Positions 19,666-32,025 of a DNA stretch of 64,000 bases are shown here, in pieces; position 1 is the stretch's first letter; every line of letters starts with the position of its first letter. The stretch lies in assembly GCA_003313425.1 (NCBI GenBank), contig NHZP01000012.1:1488001-1552000 (forward strand), in the 5' to 3' direction. Both the position numbers and the translations under genes were made by a program. The notes below the pieces were generated by a model that had not been told where the DNA came from, did no database searches, and saw only the letters and a list, made by a program, of their open reading frames with translations. This stretch comes from Pseudopyrenochaeta lycopersici. Lineage: Eukaryota > Ascomycota > Dothideomycetes > Pleosporales > Pseudopyrenochaetaceae.

Positions 19666-22472
19666 TCAATGCTTCCTCCGCCAACTCCTTAGCGTTCCTG
19701 CAAACCTTCGTCTCGTAACATACACGAACGCCATAAAAGTGACGGCAAATATCACACTCCCCGCACTAGTCCTTTGGTTCTCTACTGCCTGCTTCTTTGC
19801 CTCCTCGTAGTAGCCCTTCATCTTATCCTTTACTCCTTCAGCCTGCTCCAAATCTGGCATCGCCATGATCTTCACGACCAGTGCCGTCCACCCAGTAAAG
19901 TGCTGCGTGCGTTGTCCATGGCCACCGACAGGATCGTATTGCTCCCATGTATAACCAGTTTCGAGCCACGAGTTGAACACAGTGTTGACAATGTTGCGGC
20001 GGAGTTCGACATAAATTTCACGGCAGCGTTGCTGATGGGGACCAGGTGTGTTGGCGAGGGACAGCACTTGAGTAACGATCAGGTAGTTGATGTTTACCCA
20101 GATTGGGGACCGCCAATAGTTGTCGCCTACACCATACTTTTTGCTTTCAGGGCTGAGGCTGCGGACACCGTGATTGGTCCAGAGGTGGTTGGGGTCGCGA
20201 ATGAGATCAAGGACGGCCGGGAGATGGGGATGGTCTGGTCCGATGAAGCCAGTTAAGAAAGGGAAGATGGAAATGTAGCCCTTGTGACATGCGTGTGAGT
20301 GCACATCATCGCGTACTACGCTGTCGCAGTAGATGCTCTGCTTCTGCTCCCAGTGGACGGCTTCGAGGTTAGTTTTGACGCCGCGTATGTGATTTTGATA
20401 GGTAAAGGCATCGTGAGTGGTCTCGATAAAGAAGGCAATTTGTTCCAGCGTCCGTGCCATAACGCCAACCCAGCATAGAGCATCTAAATGAAGCTCACTG
20501 GTGTCAGGGGGTTCTGCACGGGGGAAGTCGTCTAGGCCGCTAGCGTAGTTGGTCTCTGGCGTGCGACCTCGCCACCTGTACCCTTCATTGAGGTTGGCAG
20601 AAGGTACTGAATGTGCCTCCACGTCCCCAGCCTGGGATTTGCGGAACCACTCATAGTGTTTCTTCAGCAGCGGGTAGAGTTGAGTTATGAATGCTTTGCC
20701 AGTCTCAGCTTGGGAAAGGTATAATGACTCATGCCCGTAGTATTTTTTCTTCCCATCTAACATGTCGATATACTTCGAAATGACCAGAAACATTGTCGGT
20801 GGATTGGCGATATGTGGGAATTGCGTGATGAAGTCTCCGGGTGTTGCACTCTCCGCTTCGGCGCCCAAGATCTGCTCTCTGGCTATCCACCCATCATCAT
20901 CCATGAGACTGAACCAGCTGCGAACCACTTCCAACGCAAGATCCGCGTCCCATTCTAGTATGGGCAAAAGATGAAAGCCTTCGTCCCATAAAAAGCCTCT
21001 TGGGAACATGGCACGGGACGGTGTATGCGTCAAAAGCTCAAAGGGGCCCCTGGTCTCTGGTGTTGCATGCTTCTTGGCTTCTTCCGACTTCTCCCAAAAT
21101 TTGCCGGTGGTCTCTGCATAGATTGCTCTCTTTGAGGTGTCAACTTTAGCATTACCAACAAAGTATCCCAGACCTCCCAATAGATTTGAGAAGACTGTCT
21201 CAGCAAACACGAGATGTTTATCCGTGTTGAAAGGAGCATTTGGCCCAAAGACGTAGACAAATTTCCTCCCAAAGGACTTCACAGCACCTTCGAGACTTCG
21301 AGTCAGTTCAGCGGCTGATATTGGTTAGCGGTCTTTATCATGAAATGAGCTTTGGAATGCTCATTCGAAAGTGGTCAGTAGACTTAAGGAATATCGCAAA
21401 CTCACAAGTCATTGCGCGCGTGGTCGTGCGGCTAGAGTAGAGCACATCGAACTAGGTTTAATTAGCACCTTTTAGCTTCTCCCTGTCGTGAGGCTCACCT
21501 CAAATCTGCCATGACATATCATTTGTATCAAATGCATATTCCCAGAGCCTGGCTCATTGCGTAGCACAAGGTCAATTGACCCTGCCTCTGTTTGATCTTT
21601 TGTTTGGTCTCTCAGCGAATCAAGGAAGGTAGCTTCTTCCACACAAGGATGTCAGCCCACCAATCAGACTAACAGCCGAATCTGTACTGTGACAGGGTCG
21701 GCCACAAGAGATTCGACAGGACTTAGACTCACATTTTGCCTGCCACAGCTTATCCTCGCTTACGTTCAAGCTCTTCACTACAGTTCCTTCATTTCGCCCA
21801 TCCTGGGCGATGGACGCGGGAATATGTATTCCAGCAGCTCCAAGATGCGGGTGAGAAATATCGAGGTTAACGGCATGCACTGAAGTATCCTCTCCAGCCC
21901 CAAGTTGTTCGCGAGCCTCAAGCTTGCAATCAGGGCAAGAGTCGACCGCCTCCATGCTGACGTAGAACACGACGGTGGTCTTGAGATCTGCCGGGGCATC
22001 GTTTCTCGGGATGCCTTTTACCCTCAGGCCCCAATTGCCAGCGCTTTGTCCTTCGTGGATCTTTATGAATTCGGTCGTAATGTTGATCTTGTTTCCGACG
22101 TCTTCGATAACCTGCCTGCCGCCTTCTCGGGTGTCGTACGCTGTCCAGCCGTATCTGGCCATTCCCTCGCTCATATCAACGTTATGCCGCAGCTCTGGGC
22201 TTCCATTAGCGCCGAAGTTTGCCCTTGTTGGCGTCCTTTCACCTACTCTTCTCGACGTCCTCCAGCTTTCCCCACATCAGGCCCGCCATGAGGCTGTTGT
22301 CTGCCACTCTGGAGCGGATGCCCATGTACAGATTCGGGCGGTAGGGGCCCCATAGCAGCGATGCATTGTTCGAGGACAAGGTGCCTGGGGTGGTGGCAGC
22401 GGCAGCGGCAGTGGGAGGAGGAGCAGCAAGAAGCGTGAAGAGGAGCGCAAGAAGAGGCGCTGGAAGCTGCAT
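19666..22472 (-). CDS. CWH41: ER mannosyl-oligosaccharide glucosidase I (GH63)
   Basis: Removes the outermost alpha-1,2-glucose from Glc3Man9GlcNAc2 on new glycoproteins, the first trimming step in the ER. Five exons: 22472-22247, 22194-21733, 21632-21499, 21451-21406 and 21314-19666 (838 aa, normal GH63 length). Landmarks: SLLWGPYRPNLYMGIR, GLMWGKLED, RYGWTAYDTREGG, FEFDVLYSSRTTTRAM joined across a 46-nt exon, MFPRGFLWDEGFHLLPI, LNEGYRWRGR, ELHLDALCWVG (general-acid Asp region), YISIFPFLTGF, NYWRSPIWVNINYLI and GYTWEQYDPVGGHG (catalytic-base Glu region). Unusually, residues 1-25 form a cleavable-type signal peptide, and a single hydrophobic segment (SAGSVIFAVTFMAFVYV) followed by RRR lies at the C-terminus. 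That predicts type I topology, unlike the N-terminal anchor of the yeast enzyme. Confidence 0.95.
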
Positions 22473-23050
22473 AGTGAGGTTCGACGCGTCGTGCTACGCG
22501 TGCGCCAATTGGCTAACAGGCGGGAGAAGCGACAACGGTCTGGCGATTTGTCAAGCCGTGTCTTCGCTACGGGAGCTGACGGTCATGGCATTGCGCCGGG
22601 TGAATTGACATGTGTTCTCGACTTCTCCCAAACCATCAGCCAGGGACAATTGCGCCCCCTGGTTTCGCGAGCAGCAACGATTGGTCCAAGCTCAGCACGA
22701 CGACATGATTGCTCCGACTCGAACGAGCATGCTTTTTTGCTCGACCTGGACGCCTCGAGCAATCCTTTGCGAATCATCTCTGTGCGATAAGGAGTGCAAC
22801 TGCAAGTTACACACTATCTCCAACGCCAACTCACGTGCAGGAGCCCCCCCCCCCCCCGCGAAACGACGTCAGCGGTGGTTCGTGCCGGCACCACAACCAT
22901 GCCGAGCCCCCCACAGCCCGTAGGGGCAAAAGCAAAGTCACTCGTCCTACATGTCGGCGCTCCTGATCGCCTCTGGAACTGTACATGTATAAAGTCACAG
23001 TCTGAGGTATTGGTGCCGTTGGTACCGTGTGTTTCCAAGGACCACACAAC
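22473..23050. promoter_or_regulatory. Divergent promoter region, GCS1 / kinase
   Basis: 578 bp between divergent starts, containing a C14 homopolymer (22844-22857). No other gene. Confidence 0.5.
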
Positions 23051-23953
23051 ATGGAAGCCCAAGTTGATCGACTAGTAAACAAGGTTTGGGGTACAAGGCT
23101 TCCGACCCTCTGGATCGCCCAAGCACCGCAGCTAATCACACCGCAGACAAGTTTCAACATCTCGCTGCATCAAAGCGGCTCCTTGTTGCAGTGTCCGGCA
23201 TCCCGGGATCTGGTAGGAACATGCCTCATGCTGCTGCCCACAGCCGACTTTCAACAAATTGACACCCCATCAGGCAAGACTACACTCGCAACGATAGTAT
23301 CCAGCAAAATCAACGAAAAACATGCACAACAGTCACCTGGCACAGCGAACAGTAACCCGCTGTCGGCATTCATTCCAATGGACGGCTACCACCTCTCGCG
23401 TACTCAACTCGATGCCATGCCTGATCCAGGCAGCGCACATGCTCGCAGAGGAGCCGCATTCACCTTCGACGGCGACTCATTTCTAGCTCTTGTGAAGAAA
23501 TTGAGGGAGCCAATATGCCCAGAGACGCAAACCCTCTACGCTCCAAGCTTCGATCATGCCATCAAAGATCCAGTCGATAATGACATCGCGATTGCCGTAT
23601 CCGTCCGTATCGTCATTTTTGAAGGTAACTATTGCTCTTTGAACAAAGAGCCATGGAGGGAAGCGGCAGAGTTAATGGATGAATTATGGTTCGTCGACGT
23701 TGACTTCAAGGTTGCGCGGGAGAGGTTGGTGTATCGGCATGTGAAGGCAGGAATCGCGAAGAATGAGGAAGACGCGGGCAAGAGGGCAGATGATAATGAT
23801 CTTGTGAACGGACAAGAAATTTTGAAGCTGAGATTGAATGTACATGAGTTGATCAAGAGCCAGGAGGATGCCAACTGGGCACCGGATAAGCAAGGCGTAG
23901 GCGTCAGCAGCAAAAGCCTTGGGACCAAGGAAGAGATGGCGAAAATAGAGTGA
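23051..23953 (+). CDS. YFH7-like P-loop kinase (uridine kinase/phosphoribulokinase superfamily)
   Basis: Three exons, 23051-23090, 23147-23212 and 23274-23953 (261 aa). Splicing rebuilds the Walker A loop exactly: VSGIPGSG|KTTLATIV, with intron 2 lying inside the glycine codon. Further family motifs are FIPMDGYHLSRTQLDAM (Walker B-like DG(F/Y)H motif), the ARRGAAFTFD segment, YAPSFDHAIKDPV, VIFEGNYC (substrate-side EGNY) and the lid RLVYRHVKAG. This set matches the small ATP-dependent kinases related to yeast Yfh7 and bacterial FrcK-like proteins. The true substrate of this branch is not known to me; a nucleoside, sugar or pantothenate-like small molecule is the plausible range. Divergent from GCS1. 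Confidence 0.87.
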   Translation: MEAQVDRLVNKVWGTRLPTLWIAQAPQLITPQTSFNISLHQSGSLLQCPASRDLVGTCLMLLPTADFQQIDTPSGKTTLATIVSSKINEKHAQQSPGTANSNPLSAFIPMDGYHLSRTQLDAMPDPGSAHARRGAAFTFDGDSFLALVKKLREPICPETQTLYAPSFDHAIKDPVDNDIAIAVSVRIVIFEGNYCSLNKEPWREAAELMDELWFVDVDFKVARERLVYRHVKAGIAKNEEDAGKRADDNDLVNGQEILKLRLNVHELIKSQEDANWAPDKQGVGVSSKSLGTKEEMAKIE

Positions 23954-24499
23954 CAGACTTAATTTAACCTATCTTCTATGCTCCCTATAGGATGTCCATT
24001 AATTATCCTTACCAAAAAAAGCTCTATATGGACGGAGCATTCGCATCATCTTGGTCCGCCGTGGTGCGGTGCCAGCAGAAGACCAAGATATGCGAGGGAC
24101 TTGTCAGGGGTGGCTGGCGGAGGGGTCTCGGGGGAGGGGGGGTGACGAGTAGAGGACGCAGTCAGATGAATCGCACAAGCGGCGATTGCAATGCTGCTAT
24201 CGCTCGCGAATTATGCTATTGTAACAATACTAGAAAAATATGCTGATTCATACCTTCGAAATTTGAAAGTAATTAATTAAAACAGGCTGTCAGCAGCTGA
24301 GTCGTTGGGCTGCAGTACGGAACGGTAACAAGAAGCAAATGCAGCGCGCAAGGAGAAGGCCGCTCCTGTTAGGATACGTGATGTCGGTCGTGTCATTGCT
24401 ACAATCAACTCAGGGTGGACTTCTTGATACTTAGCATAATGTCCACGCTACAGCATGTGGGAGTGAGATAATGACGACATTGATCCGAGATCAAGAAGT
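23954..24499. other. 546-bp convergent 3' region
   Basis: 3' flanks of the kinase gene and the transporter gene. No ORF or RNA gene supported. Confidence 0.5.
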
Positions 24500-26283
24500 C
24501 TATTCATCTCGTTGCCGCGCTTTGAACCTCCTTACACTATCCTTCACTCCAAAACTTTCACTTAATAGCCCACCCACATCCTCCAAACTCAAACCCGCAG
24601 TCTCAGGATATATCTTCCACACCGTCACCCACGCAACCACACAAATCGCTGCATACAGTGCAAATGTGCCCGTGGGCGTGAAGATATCCATCATAGGCAG
24701 AAAGGTAATGCCGATGAGCGTGTTGGAGCCCCAATTCGTTGCGGTTGCTACGGCGGAGCCTAAGGAGCGGACGGAGAGGGGAAAGAGCTCAGATTGTTGC
24801 CAGGGAACGTTACCCATGCCAACAGCGTAGCCGGCGACATATGTGACCATTGCGAAAAGGATGATCAGGGGCCATGCTTTTGTGTCAGTAGCTAAGATGA
24901 TTGCTTTTTCTTGAGGCAGCTCCACAAAGCGGAAGGCGACGGCGCATAATGCCAAACCAACAACCATTACTGGAACAGACAACAATAAGATGCGCCTTCG
25001 TCCGATGCGATCGATGTAGGCAAACGCTACGAGCGTAAATAAAAAGTTTGTAACCGCGATTGAAAGTGATGTCAATGTTGGCGAACGGAACCCGACAAGA
25101 GAGAATATTGTCGCAGAGAAGTACATCAATGAGTTCTAAGGCATGCATTAGCGAAGATGTAAGAAAAGCAGAAATTACAAGCATAGATAGGCACATATAG
25201 ACTTACAAATCCACAAAGTTGCTGGAAGCCCTGCAACATACACGCAACTACCAACGCCCTGCGATGCCCACCCACAATCACCAACTGCGCAAAGTTATCC
25301 TGGATTCTCGCAAACTTTACTTTCCAACCAGTCTTGGCAATCCCGGGAGTTCCTCGCAGCCCTGCAGCATCCTCCTCTTCTAAAGCCTCTCTCTCAACAC
25401 GCCTCAACACTGCGCTTACCACACCCCTCATTGCCTCATCAGATCCATAAACCTTTGCTAACACTTGACGTGCTTGTGTCTTGCGATTTGCTTTGACGAG
25501 ATATCGAGGTGTTTCGGGGAGGAAAAAAAGCATGAGAAACTGTATGAACGCAGGGAGGGCACCGAGACCAACCATCCACCTCCACCCATGCAGCCGGGTT
25601 GAAAAGAGCCAGCCGATGATGTACGCTACAACCTGCCCACCGGTAATGAAAAGACTGCTTACTACCACCAACCGGCCTCTGAACTTCCCCGGGCTCAACT
25701 CCCCAATATACAACGGCACTACGAAGCTTGCGCTTCCGACAGCAGCACCAACAATGGAGCGACCAGCGATCATACCTGGGACGCCGCTTGTCCATGCCTG
25801 CCAGAGCGCACCGACGACGAACAGTACATCAGCCGCCAATATAATCGTCTTTCGCCCATACTGATCCGCAAGTAAACCTGAGAGCGGCGACGCAAGCAAC
25901 GCGAAGAATGAAGTACACGATGTTATCAGGCTTTTATCAAAAGTGGTGAGCGGACGGGAAGAGAGGTCCGAGCCGACAGAGATGAGTGTTGAGGATATAA
26001 CTCCCGTGCTTAAATACCCCATTAGCGCTAAGTGCACGCGTCAAGTAGGATGCGTCTGGAGGTGAAGAGGAGAATGCCTGCATGAAGAACCGATAACATA
26101 CTCGTAGCCAAACAACAAACCACTCACACCTGCGCAAATCGTCAGACCCCATATAAACAATCCTGGCGACACTAAAATGCGCTCATCAACTTCATCGTCT
26201 ATCCCTTCATCTTCGTAGTCGTGTACATCGTTCGGAAAGTCGTGATCATCAGAGATGAGTGGTTCTGCGGCGGCTTCCGTCAT
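24500..26283 (-). CDS. MFS sugar transporter, myo-inositol (ITR) type
   Basis: Three exons, 26283-26102, 26008-25207 and 25135-24500 (539 aa). The open frame continues upstream only to a TTG, so I start at the ATG in MTEAAAEPLI, which has A at -3. An acidic N-terminal tail precedes twelve membrane helices. Exon joins rebuild the sugar-porter signature LLFGYD|TGVISSTLISVG and QLCGF|NSLMYFSATIF. Other motifs are SGLLADQYGRKTII, GRSIVGAAVGSASFVVPLYI, LPETPRYLV, DRIGRRRILL and VPWQQSELFPLSVRSLG. The last resembles the PWxxxE(L/I)FP block of inositol transporters rather than hexose carriers. Placed in the plasma membrane as a proton/polyol symporter. Substrate is inferred from motif similarity to ITR1/ITR2, not proven. 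Confidence 0.88.
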
Positions 26284-27060
26284 GCTCTGCAGCTCCACTT
26301 CCTCATGCAGATCCAGCGTTAAGGAAACTACAGCATTCGTGGCTGGTACAAGAAAATAAAAAGGCAAGCTGAAGTCGAATGCGCAAAGGCCAAACGTAAG
26401 TTGGTATTCTCCGATCCGCTCTGATGCTTCGCGGGGAGCGTGGAAGCTCTACCGCGCTAGCACGTGCCTTGAGCCCGTGGTGCTGATCTTCAACACCTGT
26501 GTTTCCAAAACGAAAAGAAAAGGTGCATCATAACGGGGACATTCACAGCCAGAGAGTAATAATTAGAGCAGCGCATTGTGTGATCAAAGCTAGGTATAAT
26601 TGACAGCAGTCAAGAGGTCCTCGAAACTACACTGACCGCATTGCTAACAATTCAACGTGACCGCCTTTATGTGCTACCCAAACAACGCACCTCAACACAG
26701 CCATCTCTCTGGAAAACGCCAAGATAATATTCATGACGAAGCCACGGGCAAGTTGCAGTCGCGTATGACGCGGCGCGTTATCGGATAGCCATAGTACCTT
26801 CGGTCCTTGCCCTCACCACCTACCGGCCTTCGAATTACCAACCCGACCCATGTCCCTTTTGAATGCCGTCCAGGCCCCAACCAACGCCAGTCGCTCATGC
26901 TTGAGTTCACTTGTCAGAAAGTAACGAATCGCAGATCGCCTACGCTAAATGCAGAGCCACTTCCGGCAAAACAGGTACTGGGGAATAGGCCATGGAACCG
27001 GCGACAGCAACTCCATATTCATCTGGTTGCCGTAGTGAAGTAAACTTTGACCAAATGCAC
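26284..27060. other. 777-bp intergenic region
   Basis: Promoter side of the transporter and 3' flank of PBP1. No supported ORF, repeat or RNA gene. Confidence 0.5.
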
Positions 27061-30000
27061 TCATTTGGGTTCATCGTTGCCATCCGGACCGTGATTGGCA
27101 GGACCAGTCGGTGGACCTCCAGGCCCCATCGAGTGCTGTTGCATCATGGGCTGAGAGTAGCTTCCGCTTGGTGTTCCACGATGTTGATGTGGGAAGTGAT
27201 GGTGCTGTTGCGGCGAGCCGTATTGACCTTGATGTAGCTGTGGATATGGTCCTCGCATTGGAGTCACTGGCAGCGAAATTAGCAGCATAGGCAAAAAATT
27301 AGACCGTCGACTTACTAGATCCTGGTTGCATCTGATACATCTGAGGAGCAGGAGCACCGGGTTGCATGTACATCATGGGCGGTTGCTGGAGGTGTCCTTG
27401 TTGCGAGCCCTGCTGACTCATCATCGGTGCACCCGGCCTCGGGCTGGGGAATCCATTTGCGCCGGGGCCAGGCATGTGACCAGGATACTGAGGATATGCG
27501 GGTCCAGGAGCAGGAGAGTACATCTGCATCTGGGGTTGGCCCGGCATTCCCATATACGGTCCGTTAGAAGGCTGGTTAGTCATCATCTGACCGCCCATCG
27601 CTGGTCCTGGAGGAGCAATAAAATGGCCACCCTGCGCGTTCCGCAACGTGACGTGCTGAACATTCGGGCTCATTCCATATTGCGGCACTTGTACCTGTTG
27701 AGGGTAGCCGGGCATTTGCTGTGGCTGCCCACCATACATGAAAGGAGGCATGGGTCGTGGCGAAGGTTGCACAGAGGAAGTAGACTGAGAATATTGCATA
27801 TGCGGTGCTTCAAAATGATGTTGGTTCTGGCCAAGGTGAGGCTGGACTGGTGGACCACGGGGAGTATGTTGCGGGGTTGGGCCTTGTGACATGCCCTGGG
27901 GGCCCTGAAGGTGAGGAGGTAACTGGTGTTGATGCGGTATGGGACCATTGCCCATAGGGTGTTGGGGTGCTGATAGTGGCACGGACGGTGTGTGCTCAAA
28001 GAGTTGCACATGCCCCTTTTCCGTGTTAGCAGCTGGGAAGTCCCACGTGGGAGGTGTGCGATAAGGAGCTGGAATGTCGGTATTGTGTGTCTTTTCACTG
28101 GCTTGTACTTCCTTCTCCATGCGAGCAATGGAATTAAAGGTGGCCTTCATGTCCAAAGTCTTGACAGTAGGACGCTGACCTCCAAAGAAATTGGTCACGG
28201 TAGGGGCCCTTCGAACCTCCTGCTTCGATGCTGAAGTAGGACGTGGACTCGAGTTGGCACTAGGCGTTCCACCGGGTTGGAAAGTGTGCGCGGCCGGATT
28301 GGGCTTGAATTCATGTGCACGAACGTTGAATCTGGTGGATACAGTGGAGGTCGGTGTCTGCATGCCGCTTGAAGGTTGGGAAGGGCCTGTAGGAGGGACC
28401 CGCATGTCCTGGGCTGGGATCGGTTGGGGGACGCCGTTGTATGGCAATGCACCTTGCTGCTTATGCTGTTGCTGATTCAATTGCAGACGAGTGCTAAGTA
28501 AGCCTGAGTTACGAGGAAGGATCGGGTTTACGTTTTGATGTGAGCGTTCCCTCGTACTTGCAGATGCATATGCAGGCTGTCCGGGACGAGGTCGCTGATT
28601 TTGTGGACGATCTGGGTTCGCGCTGGGGGATGCATTGGTAGAGTCGGGCTTTGTAGCGGGTCGCGGAGCTGCTTTTGGATCCGCGATCGTACTTGACGTC
28701 TTTGGGGGTGTTGTTTTGGTCTCTTGAGCTTGTCGAAGGGCTTTCTCGACGATTGCCTGCTGCTTGGTCTCGTCTTTGGCCAAGATGGGAACAAGGTCAG
28801 AAGGCACGGGTGTACTCAATTTGAAATTCAGCGCAAACTTCTTGAGGTCATTCAACTTGACGGCTTTGTTCTCGCGCTGGAAAGCCCGCTGTCGCTCTGA
28901 CATGCGTAGCTTCTCTGCGGCAGAGAATTGCTTGAATGAGTCCAGGAGATCGTGCTCAACGTTGGTGGTCGCATCATGCGGTCGACTGGACTTGCGAGGT
29001 GGAACAGCGGCCGCACCAGACTTTATTGTGCTGCTCGGCTTCTGTGATAAGTCTGCAACGGGGTTGACTGCAGTGGCCGGTTTCGCTTCTTTCTTCGGTG
29101 TGGCATCTTTGGGAGCCTCTGGTTGAGAAGGGACAGAGGTTGGAAGCTCTATCTTCGTTGCCTCATTCTTAGTGGGTGCGGGAGTGTTCACTTTGTCCAT
29201 TGCAGGGCTAGATGTACGTTGTATTGATTTCGAGGCCGCGGCATCAGGTCGTGCGAGAGATGAGGAGATAATGGCTGGATCCACGGGCGCCCCAGGTACA
29301 GTCGATTGAGCGGTGGGGGCACGTCGTGCGGGAGGCGTGTACCTATTCGACTGCCCACTTGACAGAGGTGAGAACTCGCGACGTACGCCGCTGTACTTGT
29401 CCTCCTCGTCTCCTCCTGCTTCATCGGCAGCATTGTGACCTCCTCTCTCCTCACGGACATGTGAATTGAGTGCGCTGCTGGCCTCGATTTCGCGAGCGAT
29501 TTTCTCAGCACGGGCAGCCCTGGCAGCATATTCTGGGTCATTTTTGTTAATGGTGGTGGTGTAGAAGGTTTCATCATAGTTGCTCCTGACGCCAAACAGA
29601 CGCTCGTTTGTAGAGAACTGGTCCCAATCTGTCGATCGCCCTGTAGATTCCAGGGAGAGATTCGAGTCCATCTCAGAAGGTTCCCACTTCTGAAGATTAC
29701 GCTCCCGGAGAGCCATATTACCCGAGATGTCGGTATCCGTGCGGAATCCCGAGGTGCCTGTAGGCATCAGTTCTGCTTGAGTGACGAATGTGCTATAGAA
29801 AGATATTGGAATGACCAGGCATTGCATGTCCGGGGTTTGATACAGAGGGGACATACCGTTCTGGCCTTTGACTTGCGACTTATCAAGCACAACGTTGTTG
29901 ACGTTGAAGTCGGCAACATCGCTCATGTCGAAGGACATGACGTGATAGTCACCGACACCAACGTAATCGTCTGAGGCATCGCCGACGCCATTGGTCTGTA

Positions 30001-30780
30001 GATTGGCTGTCGGTAAGAGCTTTTTCACCATTTTAAACACATATCGCAACTCGCTGGGGTCCAAGGAGGTGCCTGACAAGACGCCAGAATATTTCTCGCC
30101 ATTCTTCAGGGTGATGGTACCTGGCAGGCCCTATTCGTGTTTGATTAGTCTCATTGTATAGTTGAGCACCAGAGGAGCACCGGTACTCACAGTCAAATTG
30201 GCCAGCAGGTACATCATCCGATCGCTTAGGTGTCTCATTGGAGATGCAGACTCGCTGGAGGGAACGGTCGAATTCTGAGGGGCTTTAGATGGGGTAACGA
30301 CGCCGTTGGAGGCGGGTGGATTCGACGACCGCTGTGTAATGGGATTGGTGCCCTGGGTCCATGCCTTTTGGGGCGGAGGTTTCCTGTTTGAGGTTGGGCA
30401 GTCAGCATTGCGAAGTGAGCGGGATGTGGTCAAGGAAGGAGCCATGCGATGCCCGACAGTTGAGCATACTGGGAAAGAAGTCGTGTCGAGCGGGACAGTA
30501 GCGCTGCACCGTTGCACCGGCCCTCCATGTGACTGATTGCACGTCACACAAGAAGACGGACTGGACGGTGGGCGTGCGTTAAGCAGTCGCGCGGTGTGGG
30601 CGAGCAAGGGGGTAGTAGCTGTAGCAGCGACTTTGAACAGAAGAGAGAGACAGGTGGAGCTAGGGGTGGTCTTGGACACGTGTATGCATGTGTGGAGAGC
30701 GGACGAGCCTACCTCTGACCACCGTCGACGGGACTTCCAGGCTTGCGCTGTGCGTCGATACCCTTGGCAGCCGTGCTCAT
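27061..30780 (-). CDS. PBP1: Ataxin-2 / Pbp1 stress-granule protein
   Basis: Poly(A)-binding-protein partner that acts in mRNA tail length, stress granules and TORC1 control. Five exons: 30780-30713, 30383-30191, 30130-29857, 29775-27316 and 27266-27061 (1066 aa). Order: short Pro-rich N-terminus (KPPPQKAWTQG); Lsm-like fold (RMMYLLANLT|GLPGTITLKNGEKYSG, SLDPSELRYVFKMVKKL); LsmAD (GFRTDTDISGN, RNLQKWEP, ERLFGV, SNYDETFYTTTINKND, AARAEKIAREIE). A very long disordered tail rich in Pro, Gln, Ser and Met follows, including Gln/His stretches near the end (PQQHHHFPHQH). The 81-nt intron 29776-29856 has no stop and is in frame, so retention would add 27 residues just before LsmAD. Length and domain order are typical of filamentous-fungal ataxin-2. 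Confidence 0.94.
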
Positions 30781-32025
30781 CTTCAGTTGTCGGCCAGGAT
30801 TAGGGACAGAGGGCGTCAGCGCATTGGAAGCAGAATTCGGTGTCGCGGCGGCAGTGGACATGGATGGGGCGAGGAATGCGCGGGTGAGCTCTGTGGGCCG
30901 GGACTGGGACTTGGGAGTGCGGTTGTGGGAGGAGGAGCGACCTGCGGGGAGGAAAGGAGCTCCGGGTCGAGGGGTGAGAGCAGCACAGAAGGCTCAATGC
31001 GACAGCGGGCGCTGAGACGACGAGCAAAGTGCTGCCGGAGAGGAAGCCGAGCGGCGGAAAGCAGGTGGTATAGGAGGCTGTGCGAAAAGCAGCCAAAGGC
31101 TCCAAAGTGAGGTGCAACGCCAAGTGATCTGCCTCATGAAACAACCTAAACGCGGAGCGGAAGCTAAACCAGCCTCAGGCAGTACCCGTGCTAGTAGTAT
31201 CAACGCTCGTCTGTCGCGAGAAGTGCGCAACTACTCGGCAATGCGTACTGGATGGACCGTCTTGGACCGTATGTTTGTGTGTATGTGGGTGTTGGCGCAC
31301 CCTCTGCTGTGCCGCTGTGGACGATGAAGGCCGAGCTGCGCGGATCACTTTTCGCTCCTTCACCAGTGAGCCACGGCACGCCACTGGCACTGCTCGCGCA
31401 TCAAACAATTCGACTCACAGTAGTCTTGCAATTACAGGGCAAACATATGTTGGTCCGGTGGCCTGGCGGCCAAGCCCAAAACTAGCATCGACACAAATAA
31501 TGGAACCCCACTCATGCTAGCGACATTTTGATAGCGCCCAGCAGTCGGCACGACTGCAACCCATCTCCCAACGGAGCATTACTTATGCATCCCGCAGCTG
31601 CATCTATTTATAGTGTATTGACTAGTCAACCTTGGTGCCGAGGACAGACATCAGCTCCAAGGAGTCCCAAATGGTTCCAAAGTGGCCTGCCAGCAGTTTG
31701 CCCATGGTCAAACGATTTTTCTGCAGTGACAGCGCAGAAAATCGGTAGCGACGAGACAGGTGGCACGCGGCGGTATAAGGCCTTCTCCTGGCTGTAGTTA
31801 CAAAGCTTGAGCTCCTGTCCTGTGGGCTCGGTGCTATGAAACGGTGTCGTGGTTCTACTTGGGCATGGTGGTTTCCACGTGCAGGCTAGCCTCTGTCGTG
31901 TTAGTGACATGGCTATCAGATGTCGGTGCTCTCAACCTGACACCAACACTGCCGAGAGCGGTGCATTCGCGCTCCTGCACACGTCACATTCACTCCATCG
32001 CAGCACATCTGCACCGAGCTTCGAT
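30781..32025. promoter_or_regulatory. Divergent promoter region, PBP1 / BUD6
   Basis: 1245 bp between divergent starts. Several short open frames on both strands lack motifs or conserved splice structure. Long 5' UTRs are likely here. Confidence 0.45.
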
